In this document: one piece after another, positions 12,283-21,342 of the stretch
How the letters are laid out: each line of letters opens with the position of its first letter
Position numbering within the stretch: position 1 is the stretch's first letter
NCBI GenBank assembly: GCA_949751835.1
Contig: CATKHK010000043.1
Coordinates: 1-64,000, forward strand
DNA length: 64,000 bases
Direction of reading: 5' to 3'
Source: Blepharisma japonicum
Taxonomy: Eukaryota > Ciliophora > Heterotrichea > Heterotrichida > Blepharismidae
The notes under the pieces: generated by a model
Databases searched by the model: none
The model's input: the letters and a program-made list of their open reading frames with translations, nothing else
What the model was told of the DNA's origin: nothing
Position numbers and translations under genes: made by a program

Positions 12283-13242
12283 ATGGACTCAACTCACCAC
12301 TGTAACTTCGAACACTGCCACGACCCTTCCAAATGTGTTTGTTCCTGCGATGGCCAAACCACATATCTCTGCAAAAAGCATATAGAAGCCCACAAATCTT
12401 CAAAACCTGATGCAAATCACCAGCTTATTTGGCTTATAATAGACCCAGACAACTGTGTTCGTAACAACCTGAGGAGTTATTTTCAGAAAAATATTGGTGT
12501 TTTGAGAGATCTGGAAACTTCAATTATACAAAGGCTTGAGACGGAATCGAAGAAACTGAGGGAAGACACCGACAAAACTGTAGCTTTTATCTCTGAAATT
12601 AAGGAAAAATACCAAAAAATAGAACAAGAAATACAAAATACAGTAGAAATCCCAGCGCACGGGCTAACCTTGGCACAAAAGTTGTTAAGGCTGAGCCCAG
12701 ATACTATTTGGGAGTCTCTTGAAAATTTAAAAAATACTGGGGAGCTTCTATCAACTGACCGAGCCTTTGAAATTGCTCATTTTTATGTGCTAAGGTACTG
12801 CCAAAGGCCAGTGAAAAAGATTTTGGACCATATGCTTGAGCTAAACAAATGTAATATCGTGTATGGCAAGCGTCAGACTTTAAGGCAGGAAAGACTACAA
12901 AATTTGGACAGAGAGCTCACCTCATTTAAAAAAAAAATAAGCCAACTTAACGAAGAAACTTTAAAATTCGTCAAAGCTTGCAATGAAAGACCTAATATAG
13001 AATCAAATATAAGTGAAAAAGTGAATGTGCAGTCTGAGAAAACGTGGGCTGAAGAAATGCTTGAATTTTACCAGGACAACTCGTCAGTTCCTACAAATTC
13101 AAGCCAAACCCAAAGCACGATTTCTCAGTTTGATGCACATTCAACTATTTCTGATGTAGATGCAAGGTCAACGATTTCAGATGCAAGATCATCGTGTTCG
13201 GACCATCATCTGCATACAAATAACTCAAACAATTCAAGATAA
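12283..13242 (+). CDS. B-box-like zinc-binding / coiled-coil protein (319 aa)
   Basis: Residues 7-50 hold C-x4-C-x7-C-x-C-x7-C-x2-H-x3-H-x8-H, the same spacing as the genes at 582-3214 and 4123-6966. A helical region with coiled-coil stretches (about 60-250) follows. The tail is low-complexity, Ser/Thr/Asp-rich, with three repeats of the type STISD-x-DA-x. No Kelch part is present, so this is a short member of the family. Function unknown; a role as an adaptor is inference. Confidence 0.7.
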   Translation: MDSTHHCNFEHCHDPSKCVCSCDGQTTYLCKKHIEAHKSSKPDANHQLIWLIIDPDNCVRNNLRSYFQKNIGVLRDLETSIIQRLETESKKLREDTDKTVAFISEIKEKYQKIEQEIQNTVEIPAHGLTLAQKLLRLSPDTIWESLENLKNTGELLSTDRAFEIAHFYVLRYCQRPVKKILDHMLELNKCNIVYGKRQTLRQERLQNLDRELTSFKKKISQLNEETLKFVKACNERPNIESNISEKVNVQSEKTWAEEMLEFYQDNSSVPTNSSQTQSTISQFDAHSTISDVDARSTISDARSSCSDHHLHTNNSNNSR

Positions 13243-13983
13243 TTTTAAATATAATTTCAAATCATTTTAAATAGTGAGAATTTATATGAGTTTTATTAGA
13301 TTTTATATTAATTTTAAAATAACGCACTGATTCAATAGTATTTTTCTTTTAAATTGCGTTATTATCTAGCAGATAAAGCATTTTATATATAATCTTACCA
13401 GTAGCTAATCAAAATTAATGAAAGTTCCTATTGAAGTAAAATGATAATATAAGTATATCCTTTAAATACAGTAGATAAGAGCTTATTTTAAAACACAATG
13501 ATAGGGCTTTGGTCTTATTAGCAATTCTACTAGTGAAATCTCTATTAAAGAAGAAGAAGAAGAAGAAGGAAAATCACTTGGTCAGATATATTTCAAAATG
13601 GAGTGAAATATTATGGGTAAGAAACTTGTTAAATTAATTATATTTCTATATCTAAATGGTATTAACTCTCATAGATATCACAAAGAAATTTGCTTTATAC
13701 CTCTTTAATTCGTGGAATGTTGAGCTGATAAATTAATGATTTTTAATTTAGCTAATTAAGGCTTTCAAAGGTAAATTATAGTAAAATTTTTAAAAATAAA
13801 ATTTTTATTTTGTTTTAATGTTTTTTTTATGTTTATCTACTTAATAATATTTTACTTGACATTGTATTTTTCATTCAAATATTTTTAGAGTTCGATCACA
13901 ATTCTAAATTTCTAAATTTCATTTCGCAAAAATTAAAATTGTTTTTATAGTAATTTATTTTATAAAAAATTAGCTTTATCAAC
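13243..13983 (+). pseudogene. AT-rich stretch with a faint fifth copy of the array gene family
   Basis: About 13540-13620 has a GAAGAA run followed by ATATTTCAAAATGGAGTG, resembling the segment of the array genes that encodes the acidic run and ISIWGVEYL. About 13660-13803 resembles the 5' flank of those genes (14265-14423), including the final TATAGTAAAAT-type box. No frame is open. About 13885-13983 is shared with 18200-18303. Confidence 0.45.
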
Positions 13984-14160
13984 ATCTTTCTATGTTAAGG
14001 CTCAATATGCTTAATTTCTGGCTTTTCTTCACTCAAATTACTTTTAAGGAAATCCTTTTCTTTTTAGCTCATCATTAAGCTGATCGAATGGAAATAGACT
14101 TAAATCTTATTTAATTGATGGAATTAATTATTTTGAAATTGCTGAAGTAGATCCAAATAT
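13984..14160 (-). pseudogene. Truncated 3' tail of an oxoglutarate dehydrogenase gene (remnant 1)
   Basis: The minus strand matches the coding stretch 21469-21660 of the intact paralogue (shared words include TTTTTAGCTCATCATTAAGC and TGCTGAAGTAGATCCAAATAT), covering part of the C-terminal domain. Frames are broken and nothing upstream of this tail is present. Confidence 0.8.
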
Positions 14161-14423
14161 TTTCAATTGTAAATATCCTATAAATTTAGTGAATAGTTTT
14201 TGATGAATTTTATATGAACAATTTTTATTAATTAGCAATAATAAATATATCTTATTAACACTTATAGAAATCATAAAGTTTTACTTTATACTTTTTTAAA
14301 GTCTCTTTACGAATTGTATGTCTCAATTCAGAATATGCCAATACTCTGATGATAAAATAATGATTTTAAATTAGCTTATCAAATGACTTAAAGCCCCCAT
14401 TATAGTAAATTTATAAAAATAGA

Positions 14424-15842
14424 ATGATGATTTCAAACACTGAAGCATTCAATCTTCTTCGCAGATACAATACAATAGTGATGGATCTCATTGAAAGATC
14501 CACTGTTAAGGATCCAATGTCAGAAGACGAAAAAGAAGAGGAAGAAGAAGAAAAAAGCGCTGCAAATGAACAAGAGAATACTATAGGTATTTCAATATGG
14601 GGTGTTGAGTATTTGCATCTACAATCTGAAGTAGACTCAATAAAGGCTTTATATCCAGCCTTTTTTGAACCAAATAATGAGTATATAATGAATTTAGACT
14701 TACTTCAAGAACAAAATGTAGTTAATGTGCTCCTCTATTCTGCAGTCGCAATTCAATGGTCTTCTTTAAATACAACAAACTTATTTTCTGCCAGTGAAAT
14801 CGCTGATGGCACTGCTTTTGGTCACTTTGATATAAATAGAATGAAACGTAACCTCCTAATACTTTCAATACCCAAATATATTGATTTGTTGACAGATCAA
14901 AATATCAATTATGAAATCAAAATGCTTATAAGAACTTTGGCGCTCTATTTTTATATTAGGGCACATAGTGGCGGCATTACACTCAACTTAGAACTGTTCA
15001 GAGATAAAAAGTACAAATATAAAATATGTAAGATTATTCAAAATAATAGAAAATTAGAAGAGTTTTTAAGAAATCTTATTTACACGAATGTTTGCAAGGA
15101 AATATTCAAAAATATAATAATTGAAGATGGAAGTTCTTTTGAATCCAAACTTGAAGAGCTCATTAATTACGCGATAGATAATTCATATTATGCTAACCTT
15201 CCAAAAGGCTTGTATGGACTCATAGCAGTTGGCCACAAAATATTCATTTCAAGTGAATACAAGGTGAAAGAACAAGTAAGAGTAGAAGAAGACATAGAAG
15301 AAGACAAAAATGAAAGCAAAGAAGAAGACATAAAAAATGAAGAAGTAAAAAATGAAGAAGAAGTAAAAAATGAAGAAGAGAAAGATGAAGAAGAGAAAGA
15401 TGAAGTAGAAAAAATTAAAAAAAAATTGAAAAATATAGAAAAAGATGAGTTCGAAATTGGTCCTACACTACTAATACTTTTGTACGAAATAGCACAACTT
15501 TCTACTAGATTTTGGGGGAATCAAATTTCTTATTTTATAACGACTCCCAGAGATTCAAAATGCCCATCAGATTCTGAAAATTCATATGGAGAGTTAGGAG
15601 ACTATCTCGAGTCGTTGCTTTTTGGTACAAAGTTGAAACGCCTTTATAGAGGGGCTGCAATCTTTTTGTTAAATATTAAAAATTGGAACTTGCCACTAGA
15701 TATATTTCAAGATCTCTTTAAAAAGAAGCAACAAATAAGCAAAGCAAAAAAAGGGAAATTCTACCTCCTTCCAAGGGGAAAAAGAAACGGCAACTATATA
15801 AAATTCGGCAGATGTGGGATGTCTTATCGAAATTCACGTTAA
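14424..15842 (+). CDS. Array family protein, copy 1: HExxH-like fold with altered active site (472 aa)
   Basis: An intact ORF with no known family name recognised. Two conserved helical/beta regions are separated by an acidic Glu/Lys repeat (about residues 290-335). At 15483-15497 the motif reads YEIAQ where sister copies 3 and 4 read HEIAH, the zinc-metallopeptidase HExxH signature; a conserved downstream block YGELGDYLESLLFG could supply the third, glutamate ligand. If this family is a gluzincin-type peptidase, copy 1 has lost both zinc histidines and would be a pseudoenzyme. No signal peptide. It shares its 5' flank with copies 2 and 3, so all probably use the same promoter sequence. The metallopeptidase assignment is inference. 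Confidence 0.6.
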   Translation: MMISNTEAFNLLRRYNTIVMDLIERSTVKDPMSEDEKEEEEEEKSAANEQENTIGISIWGVEYLHLQSEVDSIKALYPAFFEPNNEYIMNLDLLQEQNVVNVLLYSAVAIQWSSLNTTNLFSASEIADGTAFGHFDINRMKRNLLILSIPKYIDLLTDQNINYEIKMLIRTLALYFYIRAHSGGITLNLELFRDKKYKYKICKIIQNNRKLEEFLRNLIYTNVCKEIFKNIIIEDGSSFESKLEELINYAIDNSYYANLPKGLYGLIAVGHKIFISSEYKVKEQVRVEEDIEEDKNESKEEDIKNEEVKNEEEVKNEEEKDEEEKDEVEKIKKKLKNIEKDEFEIGPTLLILLYEIAQLSTRFWGNQISYFITTPRDSKCPSDSENSYGELGDYLESLLFGTKLKRLYRGAAIFLLNIKNWNLPLDIFQDLFKKKQQISKAKKGKFYLLPRGKRNGNYIKFGRCGMSYRNSR

Positions 15843-15907
15843 TAATACTTAAAATGCAGTTAATAATAGAGAATTTTAGTTAATTAGAAAGCATCTAAAT
15901 ATAATAA

Positions 15908-16080
15908 GCTTAAGCTATGGTTCAATATGCCTAATTTCTGGCTCTTCTTGCACTCAAATTATTTTTAAAGAAATCCTTTTCTTTTTAGCTCATCATTAAG
16001 CTGATCAAATGGAAATAGACTTAAATCTTATTTAATTGATGGAATTAATTATTTTGAAATTATTGAAGTAGATCAAATAT
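15908..16080 (-). pseudogene. Truncated 3' tail of an oxoglutarate dehydrogenase gene (remnant 2)
   Basis: Matches the same part of the C-terminal coding region as remnant 1, on the minus strand between array copies 1 and 2, with further indels. It is part of the repeated unit rather than a separate event. Confidence 0.8.
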
Positions 16081-16268
16081 TTTCAATTGTAAATATCCTA
16101 TTAACACTTATAGAAATCATAAAGTTGTACTTTATATTTTTTTAAAGTCTCTTTACGAATTGTATGTCTCCATTCAATATATGCCGATACTCTGATGATA
16201 AAATAATAATTTTAAATTTGCTTATAAAATGACTTAAAGCCCCATTTTAGTAAATTTATAAAAATAAA

Positions 16269-17663
16269 ATGACGATTTCAAACACTGAAGCATTAAAGCT
16301 TCTTCGCAGATACAATACAATAGTGATTGATCTCATTGAAAGATCCACTGTTGAGGCTCCAAGATTATCATGAGAAAAAAAAGAAAGCTCTGCAAATAAA
16401 CAAAGGATTACTATAGGTATTTCAATATGGGGTGTTGAGTATTTGCATCTACAATCTGAAGTAGACTCAATAAAGGCTTCATATCCAGCCTTTTTCGAAC
16501 TAAATAATGAGTATATAATGAATTTAGACTTACTTCAAGAACAAAATGTAGTTAATGTGCTCCTCTATTCTGCAGTAGCAATTCAATGGCCTTCTTTAAA
16601 TGCAACAAACTTATTTTCTTCTAGTGAAATCGCTGATGGCACTGCTTTGGATCGCTTTGCTATAAATAGAATGAAGCGTAATCTCCTAATACTTTCAATA
16701 CCCGAATGTTATGATTTTTTGACAGATCAAAATATCGATCCTGAAATCAAATTGCTTATAAGAACTTTGGCGCTCTATTTCTATATTAGGGCACATGCCG
16801 GCGGCATTACACTCAACTTAGATCTGTTCATAGATAAAAAGTATAAATATAAAATATGTGGGATTATTCAAAATAATAGAAAATTAGAAGAGTTTTTAAG
16901 AAATCTTATTCACACGAGTATTTGCAAGGAAATATTCAAAAACATAATAATTGAAGAAGATGGAAGTTCTTTTGAATCCAAGCTTGAAGAGCTCTTTAAT
17001 TATGCAATAGATAATTCATATTATGCTAAGCTTCCAAAAGGCTTGCATGGGCTCATAGCACTTGGCCGCAAAATATTCATTTCAAGTGAATACAAGGTGA
17101 AAGAACAAGTAAGAGTAGAAGAAGACAAAAATGAAAGCAGAAAAGAAGACATAAAAAATGAAGAAGCAAAAAATGAAGAAGAAGTAAAAGAAGAAGAAGA
17201 AGAAGAAGAAGAAGAAAAGAAAGAAGAAGAAAAAATTTTAGAAAAATTAAAAAATATAGAAAAAGATGAGTTCGAAATTGGTCCTACACTACTAATACTT
17301 TTGTACGAAATAGCACAACTTTCTACTAGATTTTGGGGGAATCAAATTTCTTACTTTATAACGACTCCCAGAGATTCAAAATGCCCATCAGATTTTGAAA
17401 ATTCATATGGAGAGTTAGGAGACTATCTCGAATCGTTGCTTTTTGGTACAAAGTTGGAAGTCCTTTATAGAGGAGCTGCAATGTTTTTGTTAAATATTGA
17501 AAATTGGAACTTGCCATTAGATATATTTCAAGATCTCTTTAAAAAGTATCAACAACATTGCAAAGCAAGAAAATGGGAATTCTACCTTCTACCAAGAGGA
17601 AAAAGAACAGGCAACTATGTAAAATTCGGCAGATGTGGGATGTCTTATTGAAATTCACGTTAA
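16269..17663 (+). CDS. Array family protein, copy 2: altered HExxH-like motif (464 aa)
   Basis: The ATG at 16269 aligns with that of copy 1, and the frame runs to a TAA at 17661 with TGA-Trp near 16371 and at 17649. In copy 1 the last of these is CGA (Arg), so the CGA-to-TGA change is sense in this code. Most of the protein is over 85% like copy 1. The acidic repeat differs in length. The active-site motif at 17304-17318 is again YEIAQ, so the loss of both histidines preceded the split of copies 1 and 2. Function unknown. Confidence 0.6.
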
Positions 17664-17773
17664 TAATGCTTAAAATGCAGTTAATAATAGAGAATTCTGG
17701 TTAATTAGAAAGCATCTAAATAAGAATAAGTTTAGTAGATATTTTATAAGATGAAATTTATATAAAGATAATC

Positions 17774-18056
17774 TTTAGCTGCAGAGTAATAGCTTCTTGA
17801 TAAGCTTAAAGTCGAAACTATTTTATCATTATTACAGCTCATCCCTGGCCTTTAAATCATCTAGATTGCACATTAGCAACCTTCCTAAGCTGAGACTCAA
17901 TATATCTAAACAATCCTACATTTTCTGGTTCTTCTATTCCCAAATTGTTGCTTGGAAAATCTTCTGCTTTTTAGCTCATCATTAAGATTATCAAACGGAA
18001 ATGGGCTTAATTCTTCAATTAAAAGTATAGAAATTTTATTATTTTGAAATTGCTAG
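17774..18056 (-). pseudogene. Truncated 3' tail of an oxoglutarate dehydrogenase gene (remnant 3)
   Basis: Corresponds to 21360-21640 of the intact gene, reaching closer to its stop codon than remnants 1, 2 and 4. It is convergent with array copy 2, the same arrangement as array copy 4 and the intact dehydrogenase. Confidence 0.8.
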
Positions 18057-18303
18057 GTTTTTGGTCAAGAAATAGGGATATTTCCAATTGTTTTGTCGCT
18101 AACTGTAGGGGAAGCAAAGAAATTTCTGATAACACTGGCTAGGTAAATTAAAATAAAATGTTTTCTAAATGTTTTAGTCAAAATTTAATGTAAGAAATAT
18201 TTTTATAGTTCGATCACAATTCTAAATTTTTATATTTCATTTCGCAAAAATTAAAATTGTTTTTATAGTAATTTATTTTATAAAAAATTAGCTTTATCAA
18301 CAT

Positions 18304-18479
18304 CTTTCTAAGCTAAGGTTCAATATGCCTAATTTTCTGGCTCTTCTTGCACTCAAATTACTTTTAAGGAAATCCTTTTCTTTTTAGCTCATCATTAAGC
18401 AGATCGAAGGGAAATAGACTTAAATCTTATTTAATTGATGGAATTTATTATTTTGAAATTGCTGAAGTAGATCCAAATA
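18304..18479 (-). pseudogene. Truncated 3' tail of an oxoglutarate dehydrogenase gene (remnant 4)
   Basis: Nearly the same as remnant 1, and preceded by the same flank (13885-13983 versus 18205-18303). It ends next to the 55-bp palindrome. Confidence 0.8.
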
Positions 18480-18490
18480 GCAATCATAAA

Positions 18491-18545
18491 TATACAACTT
18501 TCCGAGGATGGCGCGGAATGGCGCCATCCTCGGGAAAGTTGTATA
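18491..18545. repeat. 55-bp GC-rich near-perfect palindrome, TA-flanked insertion
   Basis: Arms 18491-18514 and 18521-18545 are reverse complements except for one extra C, around a 6-nt loop (GGAATG). The arms begin and end with TATA and contain GAGGATGGCGC, very GC-rich for this genome. The equivalent flanks of copies 1 and 2 lack it: copy 1 reads ATAAATATATCTTATT without the insert. So it entered after the array duplicated, with a TA or TATA target-site duplication. That is the form of a tiny MITE or of a TA-bounded internal eliminated sequence left in the DNA. Confidence 0.8.
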
Positions 18546-18719
18546 TATCTTATTAGCACTTATAGAAATCATAAAGTTTTACTTATACTTTTTTAAAATC
18601 TCTTTAAAAATTGTATGTCTCCATTCAGAATATGCCGATACTCTGATGATAAAATAATGAAATTAAATTAGCTTATCAAATGACTTAAAGCCCCATTATA
18701 GTAAATTTATAAAAATAAA

Positions 18720-20057
18720 ATGACGATTTCAAGTACTGATGCATTAAAGCTTCTTCGCAGATACAATAAAATAGTGATGGATCTCATTGAAAGATCCACT
18801 GTTGAGGCTCCTATGTCAGAAGACGAAAAAGAACAGGAAGAAAAAAAAAAAGCGCTGCAAATGTACAACAGAATGCTATAGATATTTCAACATGGGGTGT
18901 TGAGTATTTGACTCTACAATCTGAAGTAGACTCCATAAAGGCTTTATATCCAACCTTTTTTGGACCAAATAATGAGGATATAATGAATTTAGACTTACTT
19001 CAAGAGCAAAATGTAGTTAATGTGCTCCTCTATTCTGCAGTCGCAATTCAATGGCCTTATTTAGATTCAGCGGTCTTATTTTCTAAGAGTGATATCTCTA
19101 ATGGCACTACTTTTGATCGCTTTGCTATAAATAGAATGGAGCGTAATCTCCTAATACTTTCAACACCCGAATGTATTGATTTTTTGACAGATCAAAATAT
19201 TGATAAATGATTTCAGGACAGGAAATTTTACTATCAAAAATTCACATACGTGGCCATTTTATCAATATTTAACTAAAAAGTACGACTTTAATATATGTGG
19301 GATTATTCAAAATAATAGAAAATTAGAAGAGTTTTTAAGAAATCTTATTCACACGAGTATTTGCAAGGAAATATTCAAAAATATAATAATTGAAGATGAA
19401 AGTATATTTGAATCCAAACTTGAAGAGCTCTTTAATTACGCTATAGATAATTCATATTACGCTAACCTTCCAAAAGGATTGTATGGGCTCACAGCACTTG
19501 ACCGCAAAATATTCATTTCAAGTGAATACAAGGAAAAAGAACAAGTAAGGGTAGAAGAAGACATAAAAATTGAAGAAGTAAAAAATGAAGAAGAAAAGAA
19601 AGAAGAAGAGAAAGATGAAGTAGAAAAAATTAAAGAAAAATTAAACAATATAGAAGCTGATGAGTTCAGATTTGGTCCTACACTAATAATACTTTTGCAC
19701 GAAATAGCACACCTTTCTACTAGACTTTGGAGGAATCAAATTTCTTACTTTATAATAACTCCCAGAGAATTAAAATGCCCATCAGATTCTGAAAATTCAT
19801 ATGGGGAGTTAGGAGACTATCTCGAGTCGTTGCTTTTCTATACAAGGTTGAAACGCCTTTATAGTGGAGCTATACCTTTTTTGTTAAATATTGAAAATTG
19901 GAACTTGCCACTAGACACATTTAAAGATATCTTTAAAACGAAACAACAAAAACGCAAAGCAAGAAAAGATAAATACTGCACTCTTTCAAGGGGAAAAGGA
20001 ACAGGCAACTATGTAAAATTCGGCAGATGTGGGATGTCTTATTGAAATTCACGTTAA
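18720..20057 (+). pseudogene. Array family, copy 3: retains HEIAH but its frame is broken
   Basis: The start and the end (MSYWNSR, TAA at 20055) align with copies 1 and 2. The frame shifts once at an A11 run (18841-18851), and again around 19205-19275, where about 96 bases of the other copies are replaced by 70 unrelated-looking bases with an in-frame TAA. No short intron repairs either. The motif at 19698-19712 is HEIAH, the intact zinc-binding signature, followed by the conserved YGELGDYLESLLF block. The A-run slip could be a sequencing error; the second lesion is real. Confidence 0.65.
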
Positions 20058-20149
20058 TAATGCTTAAAATGCAGTTAATAATAGAGAATTCTGATTAATT
20101 AGAAAGTATCTAAATACAATAAGCTTAGTAGATATTTTATAAGATGAAA

Positions 20150-20472
20150 TTTATATAAATACTTTGAATTGAATAGCTATAATAGATAATCTTTAGCTAC
20201 AGAGTAAATAGCTTCTTGATGAAGCTTAAAGTTGAAACTATTTTATCACTACTACAGCTCATCCTTGACCTGAAAACCATCTCAATTGTACATTAACAAC
20301 CTTCTAAGCTGAGATTCAATATATCTAAACAATCCTACATTTTCTGGTTCTTCTATACCCAAATTGTTGTTTGGAAAATCTTCTTCTTTTTAGCTCATTA
20401 AGATTATCAAACGGAAATGGGCTTAATTCTTCAATTAAAAGTATAGAAATTTTATTATTTTGAAATCGCTGA
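20150..20472 (-). pseudogene. Truncated 3' tail of an oxoglutarate dehydrogenase gene (remnant 5)
   Basis: Matches the 3' flank and last ~90 codons of the gene at 21343 (21325-21640), with several indels and stops, convergent with array copy 3. Confidence 0.8.
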
Positions 20473-20529
20473 TGGATTTTTCCTGGGTACTTCGCCATTT
20501 TATCGTTATAAAATTAAAAAACTATAAAT

Positions 20530-21225
20530 AAAAAATAATTAAAAATTAGAAATGCTTTTAAGAAGTCTTTATTACAGGAGTATTTGCAAAGAATTTTAAA
20601 GGAATAATAGCTGCTAAAGATGAAGATGTTTTTGAAGCCAAGCTTGCAGACTTCTTTAATTATGTGATAGAGAAATCATATTATGCTAACCTTCTAGAAG
20701 GCTTGCATGGGCTAATAGTGATTGACCGTAAAATTTTCATTTAAGCAAATATATTGAGGAAAAAATAGAATTGTAAAAATGTGAAGAAGTTATGAATGAA
20801 TAATATTAATAAGAAAAAGAAAAAGAGAATAAAAAAATTGGGAAGTCGAAGAAGAAGAAGAAGAGGATGAGCTTAAATTTTGTCCTACGCTGATACTTCT
20901 TTTGCACGAAATAGCGCACCTCGCTCATCGATATTGGGACTAGCAAAACTCATACTTTATAATGACGCCTAGAAACTCATATGGAGAGATAGAAGATTAT
21001 TTTGAGTTGTTTGCTCTTTAGTGGTAGGCTAGATAGCCTTTATATTGGAGGAGTAGGGGTTTTATTAAATATTGATAGCTGGAACTCACAACTACATATG
21101 TTTCAATCTGCCTTCAAAATTAGTCAAGAAGATAGCAAATCAAGGAAGGGACAATTTTGATCTCTTCAAAGAGAGAAAGGAATAGCCAACTGTAAAATTC
21201 AATAGATGTGGGATGTCTTATTGAA
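20530..21225 (+). pseudogene. Array family, copy 4: 5'-truncated, decayed
   Basis: Starts in the middle of the family (the equivalent of RKLEEFLRNLIHTSICKE) and keeps order to the terminal GCGMSY segment, with many stops and indels. HEIAH is preserved at 20905-20919. It lies tail-to-tail with the intact dehydrogenase gene 118 bp away, and probably represents the original neighbour arrangement of the duplicated unit. Confidence 0.75.
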
Positions 21226-21342
21226 ATTCGCGTTCATAAAATTAAAATAATATTAATAATAGATAATTTTTATGAAGAAAGTCTTTAAATTGAATAAATA
21301 TTTTAGAAGATGAAATTTATATGAATACTTTAAATTAATGAG

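Noticed and set aside
15280-15420. GAA/GAAGAA microsatellite inside array copy 1 as a disease-like repeat or frameshift site
   Set aside because: It stays in frame, encodes a Glu/Lys linker present at variable length in all copies, and needs no special explanation.
17797-17985. A 62-aa plus-strand frame after array copy 2
   Set aside because: It lies antisense to the dehydrogenase tail remnant at 17774-18056 and has no independent support.
19200-20045. A separate 281-aa gene starting at 19200
   Set aside because: It is the tail of array copy 3, starts at a TTG, and begins in sequence unrelated to any N-terminus; the copy is broken.
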